Source: Rheinheimera nanhaiensis E407-8 (GTDB lineage: Bacteria; Pseudomonadota; Gammaproteobacteria; Enterobacterales; Alteromonadaceae). Taken from it: DNA of 64,000 bases. The position numbers and the translations under genes were made by a program. The DNA is taken from positions 186,001 to 250,000 of the forward strand of contig NZ_BAFK01000003.1 of the NCBI RefSeq assembly GCF_000296695.1. Reading direction: 5' to 3'. Under the pieces are notes generated by a model, which was given only the letters and a program-made list of their open reading frames with translations, was not told the origin of the DNA and ran no database searches. This document shows, piece after piece, positions 18,649-27,182 of this stretch; within the stretch, counting starts at the first letter, position 1; each line of letters starts with the position of its first letter.

Positions 18649-18672
18649 AGTCTTACCTGTAATGTGTGCTCT

Positions 18673-19371
18673 TTACAAGGTCCAGCGCAGACCGACCATG
18701 GCAACATAAGGGTCGATATTCACTTTAACGCTTTGAATAGTGCTGCCATTTACCTGCACCCGGCCGGTGGTGTCGATATCCATTTTACTCAGCATCAGGT
18801 GCAGCCCCAGGCTGTCGCTTAGTTTCACATTAATACCAGCCTGTAATGCCAGGCCAAACGAGCTTTTCAGCTTCAGGCCGACGTTATCGCCAGCGCCGGT
18901 AACCGCTAATGCATCCAACGCGCCTTCAAGCTGAGCATCTACCTGCTCGTCAAAAAACACCGTGTAGTTAAGCCCAACCCCGACAAAGGGATCAAAGGTG
19001 TTGTGCTCTGGCATAAAATGATACTGCGCCAACAGGGTAGGCGGTAAATGCTTGGCTTTCCCTACTTTTAAGCCGTCAATGGCTGAGCCTTTTACCTTAA
19101 CATCGTGGCTGAACGGGGTGGCGGCAATCAGTTGTACTGACCAGTTGGGCATAAATGTGTAGTCAAAGGTCAGCCCCAGTTGAGTGTTGGTATTAACGCC
19201 TACGGCTGTTGAGCCCGGTGCTAAGCCGGCGACCTGCTCGATAACATTCAGGCTGGAACTGCTGTCATCCGGCATAACGCTGATGGCGCCGACATTAATA
19301 CCAAATTCGGCCAGGGCTGGGGTTGCCGCTAACAGGCTGGCTACAGACAGTGCGGCTAGGGTTGTTTTCAT
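18673..19371 (-). CDS. ompW: Outer membrane protein OmpW
   Basis: An eight-stranded beta-barrel of the OmpW family, proposed to let small hydrophobic compounds through the outer membrane. The 232 residues begin with a cleavable signal peptide (MKTTLAALSVASLLAATPALA) and end in an outer-membrane C-terminal aromatic signature (VGLRWTL). The family's stretches LGLTFDYTFMPNWSVQLIAATPFSHDV and LPPTLLAQYHF are present. It is a single-gene unit with its own terminator. Confidence 0.92.
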   Translation of the reverse strand: MKTTLAALSVASLLAATPALAEFGINVGAISVMPDDSSSSLNVIEQVAGLAPGSTAVGVNTNTQLGLTFDYTFMPNWSVQLIAATPFSHDVKVKGSAIDGLKVGKAKHLPPTLLAQYHFMPEHNTFDPFVGVGLNYTVFFDEQVDAQLEGALDALAVTGAGDNVGLKLKSSFGLALQAGINVKLSDSLGLHLMLSKMDIDTTGRVQVNGSTIQSVKVNIDPYVAMVGLRWTL

Positions 19372-19444
19372 AATGCGCTCCGCATAGTGATTAAGTTATG
19401 CCGATTGTCGCGCTTTGGCCGGGCTGGATCTTGGCCTGGATCAA

Positions 19445-19477
19445 TAAAAAAAGCGGGCACCTGTTATTAGTGCCCGC
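19445..19477 (-). terminator. Terminator of the DUF3300 gene
   Basis: Stem GCGGGCAC (19453-19460) / GTGCCCGC (19470-19477) with a 9-base loop; on the minus strand it is followed by seven T. It lies 30 bases after the DUF3300 stop. Confidence 0.85.
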
Positions 19478-19506
19478 GGCTTTGTTTTATATCAATAAAG
19501 TGGTCG

Positions 19507-20964
19507 TTACTCGATGCGACGCGTTTGGCCAGTGTGCCGCTGCGCTTGGACGTTTTGCCGCTGCGGCAGGTTGCTTTCCCGCGCAGGCTGGCGCATTTCC
19601 CGTGTTGGCGCGGCTTCGCGTTGCGGCTGGCGCTGTTCGCGCACCACCGGCACTTCACGCACAGGGCGCTCACGCAGTTCACGGTTTATTGCCGGTTGGC
19701 CGCTGTGCTGTATGCGCGTCTCCTCACGCACTGCAGGCTGACGCTCTGGCTGTGCACGCTGGCGCAGTTGCTCGGTGCTTATTACCCGTTCAGGCTGTGC
19801 ACGCTGGTGTGGGCGCGGCTCGGCCAGCTGTTGTTTAATTTGCTGCTGGCGTTGCTCCGTTTGTACCTGCGTAGTGCGCACACGCTGCTCTGAGTTGTGC
19901 TGGCGCTGTTGGCGCAGCGCTTCGTTGTGCTGGCGCGGGCTACGCTCGTTATCCTGCCACTGACGCTGAGTCAACTGAACCTGCTCGGCGCTTTTGCGCT
20001 GGTACTGCGCCTTGTTTTCCCGTAGCTGCGCGGTACTGGCGGGCCGATGCTCGGTCACCCTGGTATGGCGTATGGGTTTACCCTGGGTTTCGCGCGTGGG
20101 CTGCTGGTAACCGTAACCACTGTTATAGGTGCGGTTTAGCTTGTCATGACGGTAATGTACACCACGGCGATGCTCGGGGCTGTGCTGCCAGCGGCGCGCG
20201 TCAACATAGTGTTTGTGCCGTTTGGGGTAGTACCGTGGCGGTGTATGGTAATAATGATGGTGCACGACCACGTGGCGGTGGCGCCAGTCGAAAATACCAA
20301 AGTAGAACCAGGGCCGCACGTTAACACTTACTCCCCAGTAAAACGGGCTATTACGGTAATAAACGCCGGCGGTATGCCAGTAAACAGGCGGGTGATGTGG
20401 CCACCACCAGTCGCCGTACACGACACGGGTGTCGTACACCGGCACATAGACCACTTCGCGCCGTGCCGGCTCAATTACAATCACTTCACGCTCGCGCTCC
20501 ACCACGATATGCTTGTTGTCGCGCAGCGTGCCTTTGCTGTAGGCTTTTTGCCGTAGCGTCTGAATGCTGGCCAGTACCGCGGTTTCATCGGCTAAAAAGG
20601 CTTCGCCTAATTGCTGGGTCCAGTCTAAGTCGTCACTTAACCGCTCTAGCAGCTGTGGAAAAGCCACCAGCGCTTTCACGCTTGGGTCCCAGTTTTTGTC
20701 TTCTACGGCCCGCACAGCGTCTTCACCGCTCAGGCGGGGGTTGTCTTTTACCCAACGGGACGCCTGCACCACCTCCAGCGGATAGGTTGCAGCAATCAGC
20801 ACATGGGTCAGTACGGTATCCGGGTACAGCGCCACCGGCGCCAGCATTTGATCCAGCTCGGCTTGTGACCAAACCGTCTCATTTGCTCTGGCGTTCAGGC
20901 TGTGGCTTAGTAGCAGCACGCACACCGCCAGTGCCTGGCTAAGTTGCAGTATCAGCTTTTTCAT
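19507..20964 (-). CDS. Secreted DUF3300 protein with a long Gln/Arg-rich tail
   Basis: A 485-residue protein with an N-terminal signal peptide (MKKLILQLSQALAVCVLLLSHSLNARA). The DUF3300 domain (about 35-260) starts with LDQMLAPVALYPDTVLTHVLIAATYPLEVVQA and runs into a Trp/Tyr/His-rich patch (YGDWWWPHHPPVYW, HHHYYHTPPRYYPKRHKHY). The last 200 residues are low-complexity Gln/Arg/Glu with repeats such as RAQPERxxx and REQRQPQRE. The function of DUF3300 is unknown. The tail looks disordered and cationic, so binding to envelope polymers or nucleic acid is possible. It is a single gene with its own terminator. Confidence 0.85.
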   Translation of the reverse strand: MKKLILQLSQALAVCVLLLSHSLNARANETVWSQAELDQMLAPVALYPDTVLTHVLIAATYPLEVVQASRWVKDNPRLSGEDAVRAVEDKNWDPSVKALVAFPQLLERLSDDLDWTQQLGEAFLADETAVLASIQTLRQKAYSKGTLRDNKHIVVEREREVIVIEPARREVVYVPVYDTRVVYGDWWWPHHPPVYWHTAGVYYRNSPFYWGVSVNVRPWFYFGIFDWRHRHVVVHHHYYHTPPRYYPKRHKHYVDARRWQHSPEHRRGVHYRHDKLNRTYNSGYGYQQPTRETQGKPIRHTRVTEHRPASTAQLRENKAQYQRKSAEQVQLTQRQWQDNERSPRQHNEALRQQRQHNSEQRVRTTQVQTEQRQQQIKQQLAEPRPHQRAQPERVISTEQLRQRAQPERQPAVREETRIQHSGQPAINRELRERPVREVPVVREQRQPQREAAPTREMRQPARESNLPQRQNVQAQRHTGQTRRIE

Positions 20965-20993
20965 GGTGCCATCCTCAGTTAGGCCGCGTCAGC

Positions 20994-21013
20994 CTTACCT
21001 TAATACAGGTAAG
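20994..21013. repeat. 7-bp inverted repeat upstream of the DUF3300 gene
   Basis: Perfect arms CTTACCT (20994-21000) and AGGTAAG (21007-21013) separated by six bases, 30 bases before the start of the gene on the minus strand. It could be an operator or a leader hairpin. There is no U-run, so it is not a terminator. Confidence 0.4.
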
Positions 21014-21142
21014 TATTGCCGGCTTTTTATACACTGTATAGCTTATAGGGCGCTGAGGCTGAATTGAAACTGAACTTTACGTAACCTTTACACTGGCATA
21101 TTGGCAAGCCATGTTGCCGCCAAATGCCAGGGTAAAGCCGGC

Positions 21143-22855
21143 TTAATTGGCCGTCAGATAGCGGGCTCTTTTTGCCGCTTTAAGCTGCTGCAGGTCAACC
21201 AGCACCAGGCCATCGACACAGTTGGCAAAATCGGGATCAGTACCAAAGGCGAGAAACTTGACGCCGCCGGGCTCACACAATTCGCTGTATTGTTTGTACA
21301 GCGTGGGAATGCTCAGCCCCATATTGGCCAGCAGGTGCTTTAACTGGGTAAAGTCGGCCAGATAGTCGTTGCCGCTAAAATGCTGCTGCAGTTCACTGAG
21401 TATGGCCTGTGGCAGCTGATAGGGTTGATGAGACACTGCACTTAAGCCGGTATCGGCAAAATACAGGCTATAGAAATACACCATTAAGTCGCGTGCTGCC
21501 CGCGGGTAACTGGCCGATAAGCTGACACCGCCGAATAAATAGCGAATGTCGGGGTTACGGCGTAAATAAGCGCCTATGCCGTACCAGAGGTAATCCAGAC
21601 TGCGCTTACCCCAATAGCGCGGCTGCACAAAGCTGCGCCCCAGCTCCAGCCCGGCCGCCAGATAAGGTTGCATGCTGTGGTCAAACTGAAACAGGCTGGC
21701 CGTATACAAGCCTGCCGGCCCGTGCTCTGCTAACACCTTACGGCTATTGGCAAACCGGTAGGCACCGACAATCTCTAAATCGTCCTTATCCCATAAAATT
21801 AGCTGCTCATAGTGGCTGTCATAGCGGTCGAGATCGCGGCGCTGGCCGCTGCCTTCGCCCACCGCGCGAAAGGCTATTTCACGCAGCCGGCCAATTTCGC
21901 GCATGATGGGTGAGCTTTGCTGGTGCTGATACAAATAGATTTGTTTGCCATCACTGGTATGGCCCAATAGCTCGCACTGGGCTATGGCTTTTTTCAGTGC
22001 GATGCGATCTTCCGGGTGGGCGATCGCACTTTGGGTGATAAAGAGCCCCGGTTTATCTTTGGCCAGGCGGTATAAATGTTTTTTAAACAGCTTAACCCTG
22101 GCCGGTGTTTCCAGTGCCAGGTTGGCAAAGGCATCATAAGGGATCAGCTCGCCAATACGCATATCCAGCTTTTTGCGCTGCTGCTTAAACATCTCCTGCA
22201 CCAGCAGCATGGTGGCCAGCGGTTTGTACAGCATAGAAGCGCCATAAAACAGCGCTGAATTTCTGCCATCAATATACACCGGCAAAATGGGCGCCTTGGC
22301 GTTAGTGGCAAAGCGTAAAAAGCCACTGTGCCATTTACCATCACGAATGCCCTCGGGCCGCAGACGTGACACTTCACCGCTGGGAAATAATATTAATGCG
22401 CCTTCCTGAGCTAAATGTTGCTGAATATTATCCAGCGCGCGCCGCTCAGTGCCGCCGTGCATATTATTGACTGGCAGCAGCAGGTTATGCAGGGGTTGTA
22501 ATGCCATCAGCAGCTGGTTCGCCACGACTTTTACATCGGGCCTAATGTCGCTCACCAGTTTGAGCAGCGCCAGGCCGTCTAACGAGCCGATAGGGTGGTT
22601 GGCGATAATCACGACCCGGCCGGTGGCGGGGATGCGCTCTATTTCGTTATCACGTACTGAGAAGCGAAAATTAAAATGCTCCAGCACCTGCTCGACAAAT
22701 TCCAGCCCCTGCAAGTGTGGGTAGCGCTTAGCAAAGTTGATAAAGTCCTGCTCATGCAGCAGGCGGCGCAGGGCGCCTTTCACCGGTTTATACAGCCAGG
22801 CTTTATTGGCTAAGCCTGGCATATTTTGTGATAACACCTGCTCAACACTGATCAT
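21143..22855 (-). CDS. OlsF-like bifunctional acyltransferase (PlsC-like + OlsB/GNAT-like)
   Basis: A 570-residue protein with two acyltransferase parts. The N-terminal part (about 70-290) is PlsC/LPLAT-like, with the HX4D motif in IIANHPIGSLDGLAL and the second block in LFPSGEVSRLR. The C-terminal part (about 320-560) is hemolysin/OlsB-like (GNAT fold): RLREIAFRAVGEGSGQRRDLDRYD, ELGRSFVQPRYW and YLFGGVSLSASYP. This domain order is that of OlsF of Serratia, which makes ornithine lipid by N- and then O-acylation. An aminolipid synthase is the natural reading; glycine or lysine as substrate cannot be excluded. GGAG stands seven bases before the ATG. Confidence 0.82.
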   Translation of the reverse strand: MISVEQVLSQNMPGLANKAWLYKPVKGALRRLLHEQDFINFAKRYPHLQGLEFVEQVLEHFNFRFSVRDNEIERIPATGRVVIIANHPIGSLDGLALLKLVSDIRPDVKVVANQLLMALQPLHNLLLPVNNMHGGTERRALDNIQQHLAQEGALILFPSGEVSRLRPEGIRDGKWHSGFLRFATNAKAPILPVYIDGRNSALFYGASMLYKPLATMLLVQEMFKQQRKKLDMRIGELIPYDAFANLALETPARVKLFKKHLYRLAKDKPGLFITQSAIAHPEDRIALKKAIAQCELLGHTSDGKQIYLYQHQQSSPIMREIGRLREIAFRAVGEGSGQRRDLDRYDSHYEQLILWDKDDLEIVGAYRFANSRKVLAEHGPAGLYTASLFQFDHSMQPYLAAGLELGRSFVQPRYWGKRSLDYLWYGIGAYLRRNPDIRYLFGGVSLSASYPRAARDLMVYFYSLYFADTGLSAVSHQPYQLPQAILSELQQHFSGNDYLADFTQLKHLLANMGLSIPTLYKQYSELCEPGGVKFLAFGTDPDFANCVDGLVLVDLQQLKAAKRARYLTAN

Positions 22856-22947
22856 TGTTCGCTCCGCTAATGCAACACCAGGTTGCGCTTAGGCTAAAGC
22901 GGCAGTATGACAATGCGGTTGCGGTTTTATGGCAATTTGCGGAATTT

Positions 22948-23745
22948 TTACGCTACCTTTAGGCCAGCCTTACTGCTGGCTGTTGATTGGTCTAACAGCG
23001 CAATTTGCTCGGCTTGCCCGCTACAGTGATAGAGCGCCAGGCTGCCATCATGGTGCTCGGCCAGGGCGGTACAGCTGTCAATCCAGTCACCGTCATTGCA
23101 ATAAATAATACCTTGCTCTAAGCGGATCTCCGGGTGGTGAATGTGGCCGCACACTATACCGTCAAAGCCAGCACGGCGGGCTTTGGCCACTGCGGCTGCA
23201 CGATAACGGGCAATGGCCTTTTGCGCGCCGGGTACCCGGCTTTTAATGTAAGCGGCCAGGCTAAAATAGCCACCGCCACTTAAGCGACGCAGCCGGTTAT
23301 ACCAACGGTTTAAAAACAGCAGCAAGTCGTACAGGTTATCGCCCAGCCAGGCATGCCAGCGGCCAAAGTTAACCTCTTTGTCAAATTCATCACCATGTAG
23401 CAGCAACAGCCTTTTGCCCTGCACTGTAGTGTGGCTGGCCCGCAGCTGCACGCTGATATTGCCAAACTGCTTGCCGGCATAAAGCCTGAATGCTTCATCA
23501 TGGTTGCCCGGTATATAGACCAGGCGACAGCCTTGCTCAGCTTTGTCCAGCAGGCAGCGCAGTAATTTATTCTGCTGCTGATGCCAGTGTACCTGTTTTT
23601 GCATGGCCCACAAATCGACAATGTCGCCCAGTAAATAGATGGTATCGGCCCGGCACTGTTGTAAAAACGCCAGCAGATAGTCAGCCTGACAATCTTTGCA
23701 GCCCAGATGCACATCAGATAAAAACAAGGTGCGGCAGTTTAGCAT
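22948..23745 (-). CDS. LpxH-like UDP-2,3-diacylglucosamine diphosphatase / metallophosphoesterase
   Basis: A 265-residue calcineurin-like phosphoesterase with the metal motifs SDVHLGCKD, LLGDIVDLW, IPGNHDE, LLLHGDEFD and CGHIHHPE. This set and the length fit the LpxH/LpxH2-like group (lipid A synthesis: UDP-diacylglucosamine to lipid X and UMP). Bacteria often have a canonical LpxH plus paralogues of this longer type, so the exact substrate is open. It follows the OlsF-like gene's divergent neighbour region in a lipid-flavoured stretch. It is divergent from ghrA with an 88-base gap. Confidence 0.78.
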   Translation of the reverse strand: MLNCRTLFLSDVHLGCKDCQADYLLAFLQQCRADTIYLLGDIVDLWAMQKQVHWHQQQNKLLRCLLDKAEQGCRLVYIPGNHDEAFRLYAGKQFGNISVQLRASHTTVQGKRLLLLHGDEFDKEVNFGRWHAWLGDNLYDLLLFLNRWYNRLRRLSGGGYFSLAAYIKSRVPGAQKAIARYRAAAVAKARRAGFDGIVCGHIHHPEIRLEQGIIYCNDGDWIDSCTALAEHHDGSLALYHCSGQAEQIALLDQSTASSKAGLKVA

Positions 23746-23833
23746 CGGTGGTTACCGTGTTATCTTTAGGCCACGCCAGCTTGGTGGCAGGCTGTGGCAA
23801 CGACATGACGTTTTTTTGAAGTTTTGGTGACCT

Positions 23834-24754
23834 ATGAGCCTTGCGCTGATTATTCCCGACCGCAAACTGGATGATTTACAGCAGCGTTTAACCCAGGCGC
23901 TGCCTGATACCCGTATTGACGTCTGGCCCGATATCCATCAGCCCGACGCCGTTGAATTTGCCGTGGTGTGGAAACAGCCAGCGGGCTGTCTTGCGGCGCT
24001 ACCCAAGCTTAAAGCCATTCAGTGCTATGGCGCCGGCGTAGATGCCATTCTGGCCGACGCCACTTTGCCCACGCTGCCGATTGCCCGTATTGTTGACCCC
24101 AGTTTAACCCGCACTATGGTGCGCTATGTCGATGGCGTGGTTAGCCATTACCGGCTAAGGCTGGATCAGTTCAGTCTGCAGCAGCGCCAGGCGCTGTGGC
24201 GGCCGAAAAGCCCGCGCCGCTTACAACACATCAGCGTGCTGGGGCTGGGCGAGCTTGGCAGTGCGGTGGCGGCGCATTTTGTCAGTTTGGGTTACCAGGT
24301 AAGCGGCTGGGCCAGAACGGCCAAACAACTTGAGCAGGTGCAGGTATATCACGGGGCCGGCCAGTTAGCTGCTGCTGTGGCGCAAGCCGATGTGATTATT
24401 TGCTTATTGCCATTAACCCAGGCTACGCAGGGGCTGTTGGGGCAAACCTTTTTTAGCAGCACTAAACCCGGCGCTATTTTTATTAATGTGGCGCGCGGCG
24501 CTATTGTCGATGACAACGCCTTACTGGATGCACTACAAAGCGGGCAGCTGGAAGCGGCCTGTTTAGATGTGTTCAGCCAGGAGCCGCTGCCGGCAGAACA
24601 TGCGTTTTGGCAGCATCCGGCCATTTTGATTACGCCGCATGTGTCTGCAGTCACTAATGTGGCTACTGTGGTTGAGCAAATTGCTGATAATTACCGGCGC
24701 AGCCAGCAAGGTTTGCCGCTGCTTAATCTGGTCGATGTGACAAGGGGTTATTAA
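23834..24754 (+). CDS. ghrA: Glyoxylate/hydroxypyruvate reductase A
   Basis: An NAD(P)H-dependent 2-hydroxyacid dehydrogenase that reduces glyoxylate to glycolate and hydroxypyruvate to glycerate. The 306 residues match the GhrA group (about 312). The Rossmann domain has SVLGLGELGSAVAAHF; the catalytic residues are in INVARGAIVDDNAL (Arg), DVFSQEPLP (Glu) and ILITPHVSAVTN (His). A GNAT gene begins one base after its stop, so the two form an operon. Confidence 0.85.
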   Translation: MSLALIIPDRKLDDLQQRLTQALPDTRIDVWPDIHQPDAVEFAVVWKQPAGCLAALPKLKAIQCYGAGVDAILADATLPTLPIARIVDPSLTRTMVRYVDGVVSHYRLRLDQFSLQQRQALWRPKSPRRLQHISVLGLGELGSAVAAHFVSLGYQVSGWARTAKQLEQVQVYHGAGQLAAAVAQADVIICLLPLTQATQGLLGQTFFSSTKPGAIFINVARGAIVDDNALLDALQSGQLEAACLDVFSQEPLPAEHAFWQHPAILITPHVSAVTNVATVVEQIADNYRRSQQGLPLLNLVDVTRGY

Positions 24755-24755
24755 G

Positions 24756-25349
24756 ATGACAACAGCAGCACAGCTGGTAGCTGTCACCACCTGGTATTTG
24801 CAATACCAGGGGCCTGCTGTTAATGCTATTAGCTGGCCTGAGGGAGTGCAACTGGTGGAGGCCGAAATTGCCAGCCCGGAGCTAAGCCAGTTTATGTTTC
24901 GGGCGGTTGGCGGGCGCTGGCAATGGTTTAGCCGGTTGAGCTGGAGCTATCAGCAGTGGCTGGACTATTTAACGTTGCAGCAGGTGCGTACCTGGCTGTT
25001 GTGGGTAAAAGGCACGCCGGCAGGTTACATAGAGCTGCTAAAGCAGCCTGATCAGAGTGTCGAAATTAAATTTTTCGGATTATTACCACAATTTATTGGC
25101 CAGGGTTTGGGGCTGGGGCTGGCGCAGGCAGCGATACAACAAGCACAGCAGTGGCAGGCCAGCCGGATCTGGCTGCATACCTGCAGTGCCGATCATCGGT
25201 CGGCACTGGCAAATTACCAGCGCGCAGGCTTTGTGATTACCGACATTCAGCACAGCACTGAAGCTTTACCCAGCCTGAACGATCCGCGCTTACTGGCGCA
25301 ACAATTTGTTTATTCGGCGCTGGCTTATCACACTGAAAATGCTGGTTAA
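24756..25349 (+). CDS. GNAT-family N-acetyltransferase
   Basis: A 197-residue GNAT protein. The C-terminal half has the acetyl-CoA-binding pattern FIGQGLGLGLAQAAIQQA followed by IWLHTCSADHRSALANYQRAGF. The N-terminal half (MFRAVGGRWQWFSRLSWS) resembles a group of uncharacterised GNATs. The substrate is not known. It is coupled to ghrA with a one-base gap. Confidence 0.8.
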   Translation: MTTAAQLVAVTTWYLQYQGPAVNAISWPEGVQLVEAEIASPELSQFMFRAVGGRWQWFSRLSWSYQQWLDYLTLQQVRTWLLWVKGTPAGYIELLKQPDQSVEIKFFGLLPQFIGQGLGLGLAQAAIQQAQQWQASRIWLHTCSADHRSALANYQRAGFVITDIQHSTEALPSLNDPRLLAQQFVYSALAYHTENAG

Positions 25350-25360
25350 ATACACAGTTA

Positions 25361-25389
25361 TTGTAACTTTGTTACAACTTAACTACACT
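25361..25389 (+). promoter_or_regulatory. Candidate sigma-70 promoter ahead of a 38-residue protein gene
   Basis: TTGTAA (25361-25366) and TACACT (25384-25389) are separated by 17 bases. The next start codon is ATG 25460, giving a leader of about 65 nt. This supports transcription of the small gene on its own. Confidence 0.5.
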
Positions 25390-25459
25390 CAGTAGCGGTT
25401 TAGGGAAACCTAAGCCAAGTTGCTAAATAGAATAATAAAATGTGTTACTGAGGTTAGTT

Positions 25460-25576
25460 ATGAGTAAAGCGTCCAGTCGTGGTTTTGGCTTTACCGCAAT
25501 CGCCGTTGTAGTGTGTGTAATGGCGTTATCGGCATTCTTGACCAAAGCCGAAGCTGTCTGCCTGTTGTGCAGCTAG
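25460..25576 (+). CDS. Putative 38-residue membrane peptide with a C-terminal CxxC
   Basis: ATG 25460 opens a 38-codon frame: a short basic N-terminus (MSKASSRGF), a hydrophobic helix of about 18 residues (FTAIAVVVCVMALSAFL), a short polar stretch (TKAEA) and the end VCLLCS. An AGG-containing ribosome binding site (AGGTTAGTT) lies just before it, a promoter candidate 70 bases upstream, and a strong terminator 30 bases after. This is a complete, self-contained gene layout. The N-in topology by positive-inside rule would put CLLC in the periplasm. I know no family for it. Confidence 0.6.
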   Translation: MSKASSRGFGFTAIAVVVCVMALSAFLTKAEAVCLLCS

Positions 25577-25606
25577 CTAAAGGACGAACAGCGTCAAAAG
25601 GATTGA

Positions 25607-25647
25607 CAAAAAATAGCCCCCGCTTAGCCGGGGGCTATTTTTTTGCT
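25607..25647. terminator. Bidirectional terminator between the small peptide gene and smrA
   Basis: Perfect 12-bp arms AAATAGCCCCCG (25611-25622) and complement (25629-25640), loop of six. A run of A precedes the stem and a run of seven or more T follows it, so it works in both directions. Confidence 0.93.
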
Positions 25648-26225
25648 TAGCGTTTGGCATGTAATTCGCGGTTTTCGCGTTTTTGTTCGGCGTTTTTCTG
25701 CAGTAGCACATAAGTGGCCGAATAACCGCCATGCTGCTTTTGTGCCGTGTTACAGGCCAGCACTATTGGCATTTGCGGCAGCCATTTAAACACATAGCTG
25801 CGCAGTATTGCCGGGTGTGGCTTGCTGTTGCGGCCCATGCCGTGGTGAATAAGCAAAGTGCGAATGCCGCGCTTATGGCAATCTTCGATAAAAAAGAACA
25901 GCTCACGCCGGGCATCAGTCAGGCTTTTACCCAGCAAGTTTAGCGTGGCATCGAGCTGATATTTGCCCAGGCGTAAATTACGGTACACGCCATCCTGTAC
26001 ACCGTCTTTTTTGTAGGTAAAAGGCTCGTCTGGCTTTACCAGATCAACATATTCCATGCTGAGGTAATTAGCGTCGTATTCCATTTCCTGCTCGGCCGCT
26101 TTGCGCCGGGCCAGTTGCGCCAGGGTAGGGCTGAATTCACCATGCTGTGGCAAGACTTCGTCCTGAGACAGCGGCTTTACGCCAGACATCTCCTGCAGAA
26201 ACAAATCCAGTTCGTCATTTTGCAT
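25647..26225 (-). CDS. smrA: Smr-domain protein SmrA
   Basis: A 192-residue member of the SmrA/YdaL group; Smr domains are nucleic-acid-binding and can cleave DNA or ribosome-associated mRNA. The N-terminal part is charged and flexible (MQNDELDLFLQEM, SQDEVLPQHGEF). The Smr domain (about 90-180) carries LLIHHGMGRNSKPHPAILRSYVFKWLPQ, with the HGMG motif. The start is ATG 26225, preceded at eight bases by AGGAG; an ATG 10 codons upstream is less well placed. Single gene; terminator shared with the converging small gene. Confidence 0.85.
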   Translation of the reverse strand: MQNDELDLFLQEMSGVKPLSQDEVLPQHGEFSPTLAQLARRKAAEQEMEYDANYLSMEYVDLVKPDEPFTYKKDGVQDGVYRNLRLGKYQLDATLNLLGKSLTDARRELFFFIEDCHKRGIRTLLIHHGMGRNSKPHPAILRSYVFKWLPQMPIVLACNTAQKQHGGYSATYVLLQKNAEQKRENRELHAKR

Positions 26226-26294
26226 AGCGGGTACTCCTGCCTGTAGACCGGCCATTATAGCGAAAGCCGGGGCAGGGCAAAAGCGCTACGGGCG

Positions 26295-26564
26295 TTACTC
26301 GGCCGGTGCCACCTGGCTGTTAACCGCCGGTGGCGTTGATGAAGCCGTACTGGAACGACGGCCAAAACAGCGCAGCAGATAATAAGCATTAATTAATAAT
26401 ACTAATAAATTAGATATCACCCCTTGCGGGATGGCAATGTGGCTGTAGTAGACAAACAACAAGCTGCAGCCAATCAAGGTGGCTAGCCGCAACCAAAAGA
26501 TATCTTTAATAAAAAATGCGCCAATACATATGGTTAGGCCAATCCAGCTAATAATGTCGTACAT
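26295..26564 (-). CDS. Small integral membrane protein, YgjV/CBU_0592-like
   Basis: About 89 residues from ATG 26564 (MYDIISWIGLTICIGAFF); an ATG four codons earlier at 26576 is also possible. Three hydrophobic helices: ISWIGLTICIGAFFI, LATLIGCSLLFVYYSHI and VISNLLVLLINAYYLL. The pattern (W-I-G, a hairpin, then a last helix ending NAYYLLR) resembles short YgjV-like and CBU_0592-like membrane domains of unknown function. The C-terminal tail is Ser/Pro/Ala-rich. No function is assigned. Confidence 0.6.
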   Translation of the reverse strand: MYDIISWIGLTICIGAFFIKDIFWLRLATLIGCSLLFVYYSHIAIPQGVISNLLVLLINAYYLLRCFGRRSSTASSTPPAVNSQVAPAE

Positions 26565-26776
26565 GATAGTTTCCATGGCGCGGTCCGGGGTACTACGGCG
26601 GAGAAATAAGGCGCGCATTATGCTGTGCAAAGCACTGCCGCTCAACTGAGTAATTTTACACTTTTCGTATTAGTTAAATTGATGCTTAGGTGGCGCTGAT
26701 GCGGTAATTTGTTAACAATCGTCTACACTGAATGGTGTCTGCATCTTATGCCAGCTTAACAAGGAAGGAGCGGCCT

Positions 26777-27181
26777 ATGTTACCCAGCAAACTGTATGAA
26801 GCCTTACCTTACGTCTATGTGGCGACGGGTATCGGCATTATGTTGTCATCTCCCTTGCTGTTCGCAACAGCTGCCGGCAGCTTACTGGCGCTGGCGGGGG
26901 CGGTGGTATGGGTGCTGCGTTCAGAGAACCGGCGCTCGGATATCAGAAATGCCCGGCAAAAATATGGTGGGGTGCTGCCATATTGGTGCTATGAGTTATT
27001 GCCTTTTAGCTATTCAATGCTGGCACTGTTGTTGTTTATCCACAGTGACAACCTGTATTTGTACCCCTTTGCCATGATCCTATTGGTGTTGGGTGTACAG
27101 CTATGGATGCTAAGACGCAGTTACCGTAAGCATCAGCGGCCGGTCATGGCGTTAAACCGGCCGCTGCGCCAAAGGCATTAA
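26777..27181 (+). CDS. Small membrane protein of unknown function
   Basis: A 134-residue protein starting at ATG 26777, set by AAGGAAGGAG just upstream. Four hydrophobic stretches: VYVATGIGIMLSS, LLFATAAGSLLALAGAVVWVL, YSMLALLLFIH and YPFAMILLVLGVQLWML, with basic loops (RSENRRSDIRNARQKYG) and a basic C-terminal tail. I do not recognise the family. It converges on the M28 peptidase gene with one base between the stops. Confidence 0.65.
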   Translation: MLPSKLYEALPYVYVATGIGIMLSSPLLFATAAGSLLALAGAVVWVLRSENRRSDIRNARQKYGGVLPYWCYELLPFSYSMLALLLFIHSDNLYLYPFAMILLVLGVQLWMLRRSYRKHQRPVMALNRPLRQRH

Positions 27182-27182
27182 C

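Noticed and set aside
18673..19480. FNR-type site (TTGAT-N4-ATCAA) before ompW
   Set aside because: Only a TTGAT half site is present on the minus strand, inside the DUF3300 terminator region.
19398..20942. Long frames on the plus strand opposite the DUF3300 gene
   Set aside because: They are Cys/Arg/Leu-rich shadows of a low-complexity Gln/Arg coding region, have no family resemblance or ribosome binding sites, and break at random points.
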